A stretch of 21,169 bases of DNA from NCBI GenBank assembly GCA_018715545.1, contig DVLK01000070.1, forward strand, positions 1 through 21,169. Direction: 5' to 3'. The notes beneath the pieces are model-generated. The model worked only from the letters and a program-made list of their open reading frames with translations, did no database searches and had not been told where the DNA came from. Positions 1-9,500 of this stretch are shown one piece after another. Made by a program: the position numbers and the translations under genes. The DNA is from Candidatus Caccovivens faecavium. GTDB taxonomy: Bacteria > Bacillota > Clostridia > Christensenellales > UBA1242. Positions within the stretch are counted from its first letter, which is position 1; every line of letters begins with the position of its first letter.

Positions 1-1225
1 ATAAAAATTCATTTAATAAAATATTTAAATCGTCGCTTAAGTAATTGGTATTCATATCTATCTTATACTCATCGCAAATATAACTCAATAAGCTCCCTAC
101 CATAGAAAAAAATTTCTGTACTCTTTTTTCGTTCAAAAAATACTGCAAAGTACTTAATAATATTTGATCGCATATATTTAATTGCTGTTGTTTTGTTATT
201 GTAAAATAACTATCGGTTGGATTAGTAGAAGAGCATGCTTGATCAACAATAGACCTATTTTCATTTTGCATTATTTCTTCATAATAACTTACAAATTTTT
301 TATTTTTGTTTTGCATATGCGTAAGCATTAATAATTTTGATTGCCAAGAAATTTTAGGATTTTTAAATGGTTCCAATATTTTTTCTGACGATATCTTAAA
401 TGAAAGTGTATGTCCATGTTTTTCTAAATATTTTTGCATTATTAAATCTACATTTTCATTCATAGTTAAAAAATCATTTGCTGACTTATGTTTTATATCA
501 TTTAAAAACTTAGTTATATCTTGTAAAATAGTGGTATAATAAATAGCATTATCTTCGTTTATTAAATCATATATCCTTTTCCCATAATTAATTATTAAAT
601 TAACAATATTCTCAACTTTATAATGTTTTGATTTTAATAATTTTATCAAATCCAAGTATTCATTTAAACGATAATTTTTTATTTCTTCAAAATGCCTTTC
701 ATTTAAAATTAAATCAACATAGTTTTTTTGTGATAATATTATTTTTTGAATGGTATCAAAATTATCTAATATCATATAAAAATATTTTTCAATAAATACT
801 TCTATAACACTGCTAAGTCCACTATAGTACTTAAATGTCATATCAAATGTTACTTCAATAATACTATAATTATCTAACTGTAAAACTCTTTCGCAATTTT
901 CTTTCAAGAAATCAATATAGAATTTAGGTCTAATTATAGATTGTTTTTCTATTATAAAATTTATAATATTACTAAATTGTTCTTTATACTTTTCATTTAC
1001 AAAATTAGCAACTTCATTAAATTTTACATATTTTTCTAAAAATAAGCAATCAATAAATTCATCAATTGTATTTATTGAAGTAATATTTGTATTAAAATAA
1101 TTTTTAATTAAATCAGCATTATCTAATAATGCTTTAATATCATAATTAGTTGACCAATCACTAATACCAAAATATTTAAATTGATATATATCAAATTGCT
1201 CACCTAATTTTTCTATTATATTCAT
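1..1225 (-). CDS. Unknown protein coupled to SNF2 helicase (partial, runs off left edge)
   Basis: An open frame of 408 codons starts at the ATG complementing 1223-1225 and has no stop before the window edge, so the C-terminus is missing. A GAGGT ribosome binding site lies about 8 nt upstream, inside the last codons of the SNF2 helicase gene. Only 5 bp separate the two genes, so they are almost certainly co-translated. The protein begins MNIIEKLGEQFDIYQF and is rich in Ile, Asn, Lys, Phe and Tyr. It looks largely helical, with no signal peptide, membrane segment, coiled coil or catalytic motif that I can recognise. I do not recognise the family. The coupling suggests it acts with the helicase, as in two-gene defence or nucleic-acid-processing operons, but that is inference. 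Confidence 0.8.
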   Translation of the reverse strand, partial: MNIIEKLGEQFDIYQFKYFGISDWSTNYDIKALLDNADLIKNYFNTNITSINTIDEFIDCLFLEKYVKFNEVANFVNEKYKEQFSNIINFIIEKQSIIRPKFYIDFLKENCERVLQLDNYSIIEVTFDMTFKYYSGLSSVIEVFIEKYFYMILDNFDTIQKIILSQKNYVDLILNERHFEEIKNYRLNEYLDLIKLLKSKHYKVENIVNLIINYGKRIYDLINEDNAIYYTTILQDITKFLNDIKHKSANDFLTMNENVDLIMQKYLEKHGHTLSFKISSEKILEPFKNPKISWQSKLLMLTHMQNKNKKFVSYYEEIMQNENRSIVDQACSSTNPTDSYFTITKQQQLNICDQILLSTLQYFLNEKRVQKFFSMVGSLLSYICDEYKIDMNTNYLSDDLNILLNEFL

Positions 1226-1230
1226 AAACA

Positions 1231-3831
1231 TTACCTCACTTCAAAGTATATCATAAAATCAGTAGTTTTGCTTACTTTTATCTCCAAATTTTTAGACAAT
1301 TCTTCACTTTTTGCCTTTAACTCACGATTAATTTTTGATTTCGCTAGAAATTCATTATCTTTTAATTCAAAAAGTTTTTCAGTTAACTCGTTAATTTGTT
1401 GATTTTTAGCAAATTTATCGCCGAAATTGTCGCCGAATGAATTTTCTTTCAAATAATCAATTTCTTTCTGCAAGGTTTTGATTTCTTTTTCAACTTTTGC
1501 TTTCTTTTCATTTGCAATCATATTTAGGTGAGTAATGGGCAATTTTAAATCTTCACTATATTTAGTTTTTATTTGTTCTATAATTTCTGGTGTTTTTTCA
1601 TCAATAATAGAGTTAAGTTTTGCAATAACACTTTCATTCAAAATTTCTTCACCTGTGGGCGAACTTTTTAACATTAAAATTTTATCACAAATTTCACTAT
1701 CGAGTATATTACCGTTCTCATCTATGCCTAATAAAACATATTCATCAAACATATTAAACTGCATTGAGATAAATAAATTAAAGTATCCAATATAGCCTTT
1801 TAGACCTTTTAATTCTGTTGATTCCATTAAGTAGTGAGTTGGCTTTAAATTGGGAAAACTTGCCAAGCTAAACATCATATCCTTGCAAGGCTCACTATTT
1901 AAAGTAAACTGATAAAAATTCTTGTTATCAGTTAAGGAATAAACAAAAGGATTTGCGTAAGGATTTTTATCATGCCATTTAGTTTTTATTTCAAACTCGG
2001 TATCCGTTATGAATTTATCTTTATAATAATATCGAGCAAGGTAGGTAATAGTAGATTTCAAATCATCAACTTGTTTTCTTATAATCTCAGCCATATTTTT
2101 TGTGCGTTCAAGCAGATTTTTGTTAAATGTGTTGAAAAGCATTGTGTTTGCATCATTTCTTACATTTTCAAGTTCTTTTTTGAATTGTTCGCCTAGGTCT
2201 ACAAAGTCCATTTGGACTTCTTTCTTTCTACGAACACCAGATAAAGTATCTATAATATTTTGCTCTATATCTCCATCCACTGCGCCAGAAATTATTGTAT
2301 CACTAGCACCAACAATATTATTAGAAATGTTTAGGCGTTTATAAAATAATTCATACATTCTTACATCAAAGAAGTTGTTTGGACAAATAAAATTTATTAC
2401 AAAAACATCACTAATTTGACCAATTCTATGACAGCGAGATATTCTTTGTTCCATATCAAGTAAAACTTGTGGAAAGTCGTAATTAATAATAAAACAAGCA
2501 TTTTGCCAATTTAAACTTTCGTTGCCTTTATCTGTTGATATTAAAATGCTTGGTTTGTCGCTAAATAAAAATTTCCTAATAGGCTCATCATCGGTAGAGC
2601 CATTAAAAAAACAAACTAAGTAATCTGTATGTTCCATCAAGAGTTTATGAATATGCTCTTGCGACTGCGTATTGCTTGTAAAAATAACACATTTTTTGGG
2701 TAAACCTTTTTTATAGAAGGATGAAAAAGTTTTTTCTATTGCGTTAAGTAACATCTTATCTTTATTATTTACTTTTATACGACTTGCAATATCAAGCATA
2801 TCACAAATTTCTTCAATTTCTTGTTGATTCTCTTGTGTGGCTTTTTTATTTAACCTTGCATAAATACCTGATAAAGTTTTACTTAAAGCATAAGCTGAAG
2901 AAGAAAGTGTACCATATAGCATTAAAGATAATTCATAAGGATCCATTTCAGGAAAAGCAAATCTTGATGGTTTTGATATATAATTTTCAATCATCTTATA
3001 TAATTGCTGTTCTTCATCTGTCATTTGATAAATTTGAGTTAAAATTTGCCTTTCTGTTAATTTAGTTTCAACACGAACTTGATTTCGTAAAGTCCTAAAA
3101 GTATAAGGAGCAATTATTTCTCTTAATTCGGGGTAATTTTCGGGCTTTCTAAAATACTTTTTATGGAATTCATCATAATCTGTAAATATATCTTCATCTA
3201 TGAAGTTTATAAGACCGAATACATCATCTTCATTCTTTTGAATAGGTGTGGCTGTAAGTAAAATTTTCTTTGCATTTGGTATTATCGATAAAATTATATC
3301 TGCTGTTTTATTTTCTTTAATTTTATAACTTCTAAATCTATGTGCCTCATCTAAAATACATAAATTCCAATCAATATCTTTAAATTTTTCATTATTTGAT
3401 AAAATATAATCGTAAGTAGTTATGACAATACCATTTTCAAAATTTTCTAGCGTTGTTCTGTATAAGTCATTTTTAGGTCTTTCTATATTATCTAAAATAT
3501 ATGCTCGTATCTCTAATTTCCTAACCAAATCTTGTAACCAGTCATTAATTGTAGGCGAAGGAACTATTATTAAAGCATTTTTATTACGCCTAGCATATTG
3601 GGAAACTATCAATAAGGCTTCAATAGTTTTACCTAAACCAGCCTCATCTGCCAAAATAAATCCTTTTACAAATGGATTAGATAAAGCAAAACAAGCTGCA
3701 TAAACTTGATGAGAAAAAATTTCAATACCATTATTTAAGTAAATTGGTATCAAATTTTCTTTTTTACCTAATTCATATTGCTTATTAATTTTTTTAACAA
3801 TATAATGTGCCTGCAAGTCATTGTTTATCAT
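1231..3831 (-). CDS. SNF2-family DEAD/DEAH helicase (ATP-dependent DNA translocase)
   Basis: This 866-aa protein has the full Swi2/Snf2 motif set. Numbering from the second ATG: Walker A DEAGLGKT at 62-69, DEAH at 161-164, motif III LLTATP near 191-196, and motif VI QRISRCHRIGQ at 462-472 after a motif V-like STDKGNESLNWQ. The C-terminal third has no recognised domain and ends in a Lys/Glu-rich coiled coil (about 765-845). I prefer the start at 3831 because GAGGA sits 5 nt upstream; the ATG at 3843 has no binding site. Such proteins translocate on duplex DNA using ATP. The length and C-terminal extension resemble bacterial SNF2 proteins found in defence or restriction clusters rather than RapA, but no methylase or nuclease is visible. 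It is upstream of and coupled to the partial gene at 1-1225. Confidence 0.9.
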   Translation of the reverse strand: MINNDLQAHYIVKKINKQYELGKKENLIPIYLNNGIEIFSHQVYAACFALSNPFVKGFILADEAGLGKTIEALLIVSQYARRNKNALIIVPSPTINDWLQDLVRKLEIRAYILDNIERPKNDLYRTTLENFENGIVITTYDYILSNNEKFKDIDWNLCILDEAHRFRSYKIKENKTADIILSIIPNAKKILLTATPIQKNEDDVFGLINFIDEDIFTDYDEFHKKYFRKPENYPELREIIAPYTFRTLRNQVRVETKLTERQILTQIYQMTDEEQQLYKMIENYISKPSRFAFPEMDPYELSLMLYGTLSSSAYALSKTLSGIYARLNKKATQENQQEIEEICDMLDIASRIKVNNKDKMLLNAIEKTFSSFYKKGLPKKCVIFTSNTQSQEHIHKLLMEHTDYLVCFFNGSTDDEPIRKFLFSDKPSILISTDKGNESLNWQNACFIINYDFPQVLLDMEQRISRCHRIGQISDVFVINFICPNNFFDVRMYELFYKRLNISNNIVGASDTIISGAVDGDIEQNIIDTLSGVRRKKEVQMDFVDLGEQFKKELENVRNDANTMLFNTFNKNLLERTKNMAEIIRKQVDDLKSTITYLARYYYKDKFITDTEFEIKTKWHDKNPYANPFVYSLTDNKNFYQFTLNSEPCKDMMFSLASFPNLKPTHYLMESTELKGLKGYIGYFNLFISMQFNMFDEYVLLGIDENGNILDSEICDKILMLKSSPTGEEILNESVIAKLNSIIDEKTPEIIEQIKTKYSEDLKLPITHLNMIANEKKAKVEKEIKTLQKEIDYLKENSFGDNFGDKFAKNQQINELTEKLFELKDNEFLAKSKINRELKAKSEELSKNLEIKVSKTTDFMIYFEVR

Positions 3832-3860
3832 CTGTTTCCTCATAAAGTTGTAATTGTTTA

Positions 3861-3889
3861 ATTATAACATAAAATACAAATTTTGAATA
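3861..3889 (-). promoter_or_regulatory. Candidate promoter of the SNF2 operon
   Basis: On the minus strand a perfect TATAAT (complement of 3861-3866) lies about 30 bp before the helicase start. The -35 is poor: TTCAAA at 15-bp spacing or TATTCA at 17 bp. The -10 is the main support. Confidence 0.4.
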
Positions 3890-3932
3890 TTCTTTTTATG
3901 GGATTTTACGCAAAAATTTCAAAAATGAGATC

Positions 3933-3994
3933 CTGGCGTGTGCTTGTCTTGATACAAGTGGCGTCGCTTCGCTAGCCAGACAAGCACACGCCAG
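3933..3994. other. Strong GC-rich hairpin with TCTTGATA nick-like motif; candidate rolling-circle origin
   Basis: The arms 3933-3949 and 3978-3994 are a perfect 17-bp inverted repeat (left arm CTGGCGTGTGCTTGTCT) around a 28-nt loop that can form further short stems. It is far more GC-rich than its surroundings. At the top of the left arm the + strand reads CTTGTCTTGATA (3943-3954), close to the nick site I recall for pC194/pUB110-type rolling-circle origins (CTTATCTTG^ATA) and sharing CTTG^ATA with phiX174. It lies just beyond the 3' end of the HUH Rep gene. The motif is on the strand opposite to the gene-sense strand, which is unexpected if the virion strand is the coding strand. The hairpin is certain; the origin role is inference. 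Confidence 0.55.
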
Positions 3995-4021
3995 CAAGCA
4001 AAAACGGAACAAATTGCTTGC
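3994..4021. repeat. Second hairpin of the phage intergenic region
   Basis: GCAAGCAA at 3994-4001 and TTGCTTGC at 4014-4021 form a perfect 8-bp stem with a 12-nt loop. It directly abuts the origin-like hairpin and shares its last base, so the two would stack or compete. Confidence 0.55.
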
Positions 4022-4077
4022 ACCAAGAAAATTTATATTTAATCAAAAAAATAAGTAAAAAATCAATTCTTTTTAGC

Positions 4078-4182
4078 GAGAATGCAACAAAACGGCATCT
4101 AAAATGGGGGTTCGCAAGGCAAAGCCCATTGCTTAACCCACCATTTCTTTACGATGCCGTTATTTTGTTAGTTGCTTTTTCT
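4078..4182. other. Long three-tier hairpin overlapping the Rep stop; candidate packaging signal
   Basis: This segment of about 100 nt folds almost entirely on itself. The outer stem is AACGGCATC (4091-4099) with GATGCCGTT (4153-4161), extended outward by GCAACAAA/TTTTGT..GTTGC with small bulges. The middle stem is AAATGG+GGGTT with AACCC+A+CCATTT. The tip is GCAA/TTGC and GGC-AAA-GCC. The right arm contains the Rep stop codon (4168-4170). A long imperfect hairpin just after the last phage gene is where filamentous phages such as M13 keep their packaging signal. It could also serve as an operon terminator, since T-rich sequence follows on the minus strand. The structure is visible; the role is inferred. 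Confidence 0.6.
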
Positions 4183-5202
4183 CATTTGTTCAATGACTTC
4201 TGCGCTGACTTTACCCATATAGCAGCCCTCATCCCAACATTTGAAGTCGTCAAACAACAATAGTTTTTTATCTTCCTGACCTATTGTGCAAACTATGTCA
4301 TCATCCATTATGTCTGAAATGAAATATTGAGGTAGTCCTTTGCTATATACGATTTTTTCGCCTGTCTTTTCTATATATTTCATAAGGTAGGCAAGAGCAT
4401 TGCCAAGCCTTCTTTCATTCTCATCAATAGGTTCAAAATCACTGCGACCAAATTTTTTATTGAAAAACACTGATTGAAAAGTTGTTCTCATTTTATGTGC
4501 TTTTGTATCATAATCGCTAACTTCAATTACACCACCAGACAAAGAATTTTCTGGAATATTAAACAAACCGTGAAAATGAAGTCTATTAGTTTGTGGTGCT
4601 CGTTCCCAAACACCCATATAACGCCAATTTTTTCTATAACATAAATTCCTTAAACAAGTTTTCAAACCTTTCTTAAATGATTGTTCGGTGTGTTTGTTAT
4701 CGTCATAGGTAAATGTGCAAAAGTAATTAAAGTTTGCTAAATTTGCTTTTCTTGTCATTCTTATTCTTCTGCAAATTAAGTTTCTTTGTTTCCGTTCAAG
4801 ATTGTTCATTACAAATCTAAAACAACTCTCACTATCTTCAAAATAAATACGCATTTCTTCAAGAATTTTATTCTTTCTAACTGACTTTTTTAAATCAATA
4901 TACTTTTTATACAACTGCTCAAAAATTTCTTTTTTTGATACTTTTTTAATGATTTTTACTGTTTTTTCATCATTTTTTACACCTTTTTCACTATTTTTAA
5001 CTAAATTTTCAACATTTTTATTTTCTTTATCAAGAAAAATAGAAGGTGTATCGACCTTCACAATCTCCACACCTTCCTCATTTTCGATGACAGTTACAAC
5101 TTCCTCTGGGCGTTTTGTTCGCCTTAAATTTGGTCTTGTGGTATGAGGAATTGCGATATAATGACTGCCATCAAAGTAAACTTTTGTTTCACCATAAGGC
5201 AT
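4168..5202 (-). CDS. HUH-endonuclease replication initiator (Rep) of a filamentous-phage-like element
   Basis: This 344-aa protein has the ordered motifs of a rolling-circle initiator: motif I CTFTYDD (162-168), the HUH metal site in RLHFHGLF (His209 and His211), and motif III YLMKYIEK (272-279), with Tyr272 or Tyr276 as candidate nucleophile. It should nick one strand of the double-stranded phage form and prime rolling-circle synthesis. The N-terminal 130 residues are charged, Lys/Glu-rich and not recognised. I chose the ATG at 5202 because GGAGG lies 4 nt upstream; an in-frame GTG 18 nt further out lacks a binding site. It is the last gene of the phage operon and is followed by a hairpin cluster that probably holds its target. 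No helicase domain is present, so a host helicase is likely needed. Confidence 0.88.
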   Translation of the reverse strand: MPYGETKVYFDGSHYIAIPHTTRPNLRRTKRPEEVVTVIENEEGVEIVKVDTPSIFLDKENKNVENLVKNSEKGVKNDEKTVKIIKKVSKKEIFEQLYKKYIDLKKSVRKNKILEEMRIYFEDSESCFRFVMNNLERKQRNLICRRIRMTRKANLANFNYFCTFTYDDNKHTEQSFKKGLKTCLRNLCYRKNWRYMGVWERAPQTNRLHFHGLFNIPENSLSGGVIEVSDYDTKAHKMRTTFQSVFFNKKFGRSDFEPIDENERRLGNALAYLMKYIEKTGEKIVYSKGLPQYFISDIMDDDIVCTIGQEDKKLLLFDDFKCWDEGCYMGKVSAEVIEQMRKSN

Positions 5203-5249
5203 TGTCCCTCCATTATCCACTGACCTTTGTGTTTAACAAGATGTTAGAG

Positions 5250-5471
5250 TCAGTGCTTTTTGCGTTGTTTATTTTTATATTCAGGAGTATTGCGATACAA
5301 AAGAGCATACTCATATTTTTGATGTTCTTTCATTGCTCGCTTTAATTCCTTTTTATCACCACTATAAGAAGCCCTTTCTAATGCTAAATCAGCACTTTGA
5401 TAGCCTCTTTGCAAGTCATAAAAGGAACACTTTTTAGCCATTCGTTTTTGCTTTCCAGTGAAAAATCCCAC
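5250..5471 (-). CDS. Small basic phage protein (73 aa), unknown
   Basis: The start is a GTG at 5471, preceded by AAAGGAGG at 7-nt spacing, and the gene ends in TGA. The protein is strongly basic at both ends (GKQKRMAKK and KNKQRKKH), with a charged, probably helical middle and no membrane segment. It overlaps the end of the 88-aa gene by 38 nt in another frame and lies 47 nt before Rep. The charge and position suggest a nucleic-acid-binding or replication-accessory role, but I do not recognise it. Confidence 0.7.
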   Translation of the reverse strand: MGFFTGKQKRMAKKCSFYDLQRGYQSADLALERASYSGDKKELKRAMKEHQKYEYALLYRNTPEYKNKQRKKH

Positions 5472-5700
5472 GATTTTGCCTCCTTTTATTTTTGATTTGT
5501 TTTTTGTAATTCCTTTGATATTTTCTATCTTCTCTGTCTATCTTTTTAAATGCTTTCTTCATATTTTTAAATATATATTTGCATATCTTTTTATTAAACT
5601 TTTCAGGCACAAAATCAACTGTATCAAGGGTATAACTAAAAGTTTCATAATACTTTGTTAATGCTTGATTTATAAGTTTATTCTTATTGTAATTGAGCAT
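5434..5700 (-). CDS. Small basic phage protein (88 aa), unknown
   Basis: The ATG at 5700 has AAGGAG at good spacing and lies inside the 3' end of the Zot-like gene (17-nt overlap), so it is translationally coupled to the ATPase. The C-terminal half is extremely rich in Lys and Arg (KKAFKKIDREDRKYQRNYKK), and no hydrophobic segment is present. It overlaps the next gene by 38 nt. Possible roles are DNA binding during assembly or replication; nothing in the sequence fixes this. Confidence 0.7.
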   Translation of the reverse strand: MLNYNKNKLINQALTKYYETFSYTLDTVDFVPEKFNKKICKYIFKNMKKAFKKIDREDRKYQRNYKKQIKNKRRQNRGIFHWKAKTNG

Positions 5701-6523
5701 AATTCTTCTCCTTTTTTAATGTCCTTGATTGATAAAAGTTATCAGGCAACTCATCATCAAATTCCTGCAAGAATTTAATATATCCTTCCAAACTTTCATC
5801 AGTTTCTGTTGAGTATTCCAAATCAAAATCTTCATCCAAATGACCTTCATAGAACTTTGGTTTGCAACTTTGACTGTTATAGCATCTAAAAACATTGTAA
5901 TTTGCTTCTACCACTTCTTCCACATAACAACTTGTATCTTGTTTACCACTACTCATATACTTATCAAATAAACCAGAATTATCAATCTTTCTAATAGTCC
6001 ACTTTAACTTACTAACTCTCTTATACTCATCACACGAAATTTCTAACTTGACTATTTCTATAAATTGAGCAAGTTCTCTAATATTAACATCAATAAGCAT
6101 TGGGCGTTGAGTGTCGAGAAAAATATCAATATCATCATGTCCGTGCTGTTCGTACCAACGACTTTGCCAATCAGGGAAGTATAGGCTCATTCTTGAGTTA
6201 AGGTATTTCTGAGCCTCTGTTATACCTATAACTTCGTAAGGAATGTTAAAGTGTGTCTTTACAAACTTGTTCTTAAAACCTAGTTTGTATGGATTTATTC
6301 TCCGATTGTGTCTCGGAGAATAACCATACTTTCTAAATGTAATATCATAATTTGCAGACACACAATGCTTTGGAATTGAAAGATTAAAACCGTTTTGATT
6401 TTTTCTTGCAATTTCACTTCTCATCAACTTAAATCTTTCTCTATCGAAAGCATAAGTATTGAGAATGTGCGTCATAAAGCAAGTTTTACCTGTTCGGGGT
6501 GGAGCAAATATGATAGTTATCAA
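5684..6523 (-). CDS. Zot/pI-like morphogenesis ATPase of filamentous phage
   Basis: This 279-aa protein begins at a TTG with GGAG 6 nt upstream, located at the end of the preceding gene. It has a P-loop right at the N-terminus (APPRTGKT, residues 7-14), a Walker B-like VIGITEAQ (98-105), and the family signature HGHDDIDIFLDTQRP (127-141) followed by IDVNIREL. In filamentous phages this ATPase sits at the inner membrane and drives virion assembly and extrusion; it is the hallmark inovirus gene. Two oddities: the residue before Glu in Walker B is Thr rather than Asp, and I see no transmembrane helix anywhere, although pI/Zot proteins normally have one. Membrane docking may come from the 171- or 404-aa partners. 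The acidic C-terminus (about 225-262) is unusual. Confidence 0.85.
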   Translation of the reverse strand: MITIIFAPPRTGKTCFMTHILNTYAFDRERFKLMRSEIARKNQNGFNLSIPKHCVSANYDITFRKYGYSPRHNRRINPYKLGFKNKFVKTHFNIPYEVIGITEAQKYLNSRMSLYFPDWQSRWYEQHGHDDIDIFLDTQRPMLIDVNIRELAQFIEIVKLEISCDEYKRVSKLKWTIRKIDNSGLFDKYMSSGKQDTSCYVEEVVEANYNVFRCYNSQSCKPKFYEGHLDEDFDLEYSTETDESLEGYIKFLQEFDDELPDNFYQSRTLKKEKNYAQLQ

Positions 6524-6534
6524 TAATCACTCCA

Positions 6535-9500
6535 TTAGAGCATTTTATATTGATTTACGCCATCTGAAATATAAATATTTGTTCCATCAGTCCAAACATT
6601 CTCTCCATCAAAATTATCAATTCCTTCCCAAACCATTGCTTCCCATGTATCAGTTTCCGTATCTAACACATATTGCTCAAATCCTAGTGAATAATATACA
6701 TTTTCGCCATCGGTCCAAATATTTCTACCACTAAAATCTCCTAATTGTTCCCAAGTAGTTTCTACCCAAATATTTGTCTCTTTATCAAAAACATATTGTC
6801 CTAGAATAGTAGAGAAAAATTCTTCATTAGATGAATAGTAAAGATTTTCACCATCACTCCAAATACAATTACCAAATATAATGTTGGTGCTGTAATCATT
6901 TAATTGTGTCCAAGTCATACTTTCTTTATCTAACTGATATGTTCCTAAAAGAGTATAATATATATTTGTGCCATCGGTCCAAATATATGAATTAGATACT
7001 GCTGTACCATTTGAATGCAATAAATTCCATGTGCTAGTTTCTTCATTTAAAACATAATAATCTTTACTTGCCATATAGTATGTTTTGCCTTCAAAAGTCC
7101 AAACATAAGAGCCATTTATTGAAGTTAAACCATTCCATTGCTTTTTATTCCAAGTCATAGTTTTCTTATCTAACACATATTGCAAACTTCCGTTAGAATA
7201 ATAGGTATTAGTGTCTGTTGACCAAATGTAAGTAGTATCAAAACTAGAAATACCTTTCCATTCTTTTATGCTCCAAGTACCTGTGTCTTTATCAAGTACA
7301 TAATGACTTGTTTCATTAGATGAGTAAATATATTCTCCGTCAGTCCAAATATTTGTAGATGTAGGTGCTAGACCTATCCAAGTTTTTGTAGTAAAAGTAT
7401 AATTATCAGGGTTGAATACATAATGTTTTCCACTGTATGAATAATAAGCATAATCACCATCAGTCCATACATTACTTGCATAAAAGTATTCAATATCTCC
7501 TAAATTTAGTGTTATTTCTATCCAGCTATCTGTATTTTTATCTAACACAAAATTATGAGTTAAAAATTGCATATAAATGTCTGTTCCATCAGTCCATACA
7601 TCACTAGCATCACTAGGCTCATAAGAGCCACCCCATTCTTTTCCAACCCAAGTACCAGTATCATCAAGCATATATTGATGATTAGTATTTGAATAGTAAA
7701 CATGTTCGCCATCAGTCCATAAATCACTTGCGTCAAAACTACGAGACAAATTCCAAGTCTTTTTAGTCCAAACACTTGTTGCTTTATTCAACTGATAATG
7801 AGTATTGTTGTAAGAGTAGTAAACTTCATCACCATTGTTCCAAACATAAGAACCATTTATATCTGTTAGACCTTTCCATTCCTTGTTTTCCCAAGTATTT
7901 GTTTCTTTATTTAATTTATATTGTCTTGAACCTATTGAAAAATAAGTGTTTTCACCATCATTCCATATATATCTACCACTCAAATTTACTAAACCACTAT
8001 ACTCAACCGCTTCAAATGCATAAATTCTATTAAACATAGCGTAAAAAGTTGTATTGCTTGTAATTTTAATACTGTAAACATTTACAATATCAACATTGTT
8101 AAGCGACCAACCAACAAACTCATAGCCTCGTTTTGTAGGAGTAGAAGATATGCCAGCATAGTTATTTTGCGCAACTATCATTGTTTCAAATTCTTCATCA
8201 TCTACCATAAAAGTTACATCATATTTATAGATTATGCTTGCTTTCAAAACAATAGATGAAGTGATTTTATAAGTTGAAATATCAATCAAAGCATCATTAA
8301 AAGACCAGCCATTAAACTCTTTATAAGGTGTATTTTCAACTTCAATTCCTACCGCATTATTGCCATTTCTAACTTGCTCTGTACCTATAATATCATTCTC
8401 ATACATATAGGTTACAGTGTGAATTTGAGTAAATTTAGCAGTAAATGTTGTGTTTTGAGTGATTTTATAACTATTCACATCAACTATTTTCTCACCACTA
8501 ATTATCCAACCATCAAATTCATACCCTTCTTTTACAGGATTTGCTGGAAGAGTAGCATAACCATTTTCAACAACGATTTGGCTATCATGTTCGGTGTTAT
8601 CTACCATAAATTTGGCATCAAATTTAAGAGTAACATCTGCTACAAATTTTGTATTAGTTGTTATCTTGAATGTAGATAGGTCAACCTGTTCGCCATTCAC
8701 AGTCCAGAAGTTGAAAATAGCATATTCTGTTGAGGTAGGCGGTGTAACCGTTACAATATCATTTTTATTAACTATTTGAATATTGTAAACACTGCCGTTA
8801 AACTCAAATGTTGCTACAACTTGTTCGCCACTCTCTAAACTTGCGATATATTGCTCATAATAAGCAACAGAATTTTCTAACTCGGCAATTTTAGCATTAA
8901 GCGAAGATACAATAGCACTGCTGTTATTCATTAGATAAGTCATTTCGCTAATTTGAGTATTTAATGACTTGATTTGATTGTTTAAACTGTTAATCGTTTC
9001 AACATTCAACTCATTTGTTTTTTGCAACTGATTAGATAATGATTGCAAATTGTTTACTTGTTCGGTTAGTCTTGCTATTTCTTTACTTTTATCATCATCA
9101 CTTGTAGATAAATCTGCAATTTGCTTTTGCAAAGTATCTATTTGAGTGTTTAGTCCAGAAATAGTTGTTTCATTATTGTTTTTAATTTGAGTTAAATTCT
9201 CAACTTGTGCTATCAACTCACTTTTTTGAGTTTCTAGTCTTTCTATCTGTTCTTGCTTGTTAGCAATATCTACATTTAATACATTTATTTCACCATTTAA
9301 GGTATCAACTTCTGTATAATAATCATCAACTAAACTTTTATAGTAATCTAATTTTTCGTTTAATTCTTTTTCACTTGTATTTCCATCATTGTATCCTTTA
9401 TCATAGGCTTCTTGAACTTCTTTCGCTGTGTAATACTTATTGCCATTGACTGTGCCTGTTATTGCAGGCCAATAAATGTATAAAAGTATTCCAACAAAAC

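Noticed and set aside
306..539. 77-codon plus-strand frame near the left edge
   Set aside because: It is antisense to an uninterrupted 408-codon minus-strand frame with a good binding site, and has no signal of its own.
3933..4021. Hairpins read as transposon ends, an integron attC site or a CRISPR repeat
   Set aside because: There is no transposase or Cas gene and no repeat array, and the adjacent HUH Rep explains them better. An IS200-like end cannot be fully excluded.
6459..8779. Several plus-strand frames of 60-100 codons opposite the giant surface protein
   Set aside because: They lie antisense to a long, clearly repeated protein, lack ribosome binding sites and have low-complexity composition.
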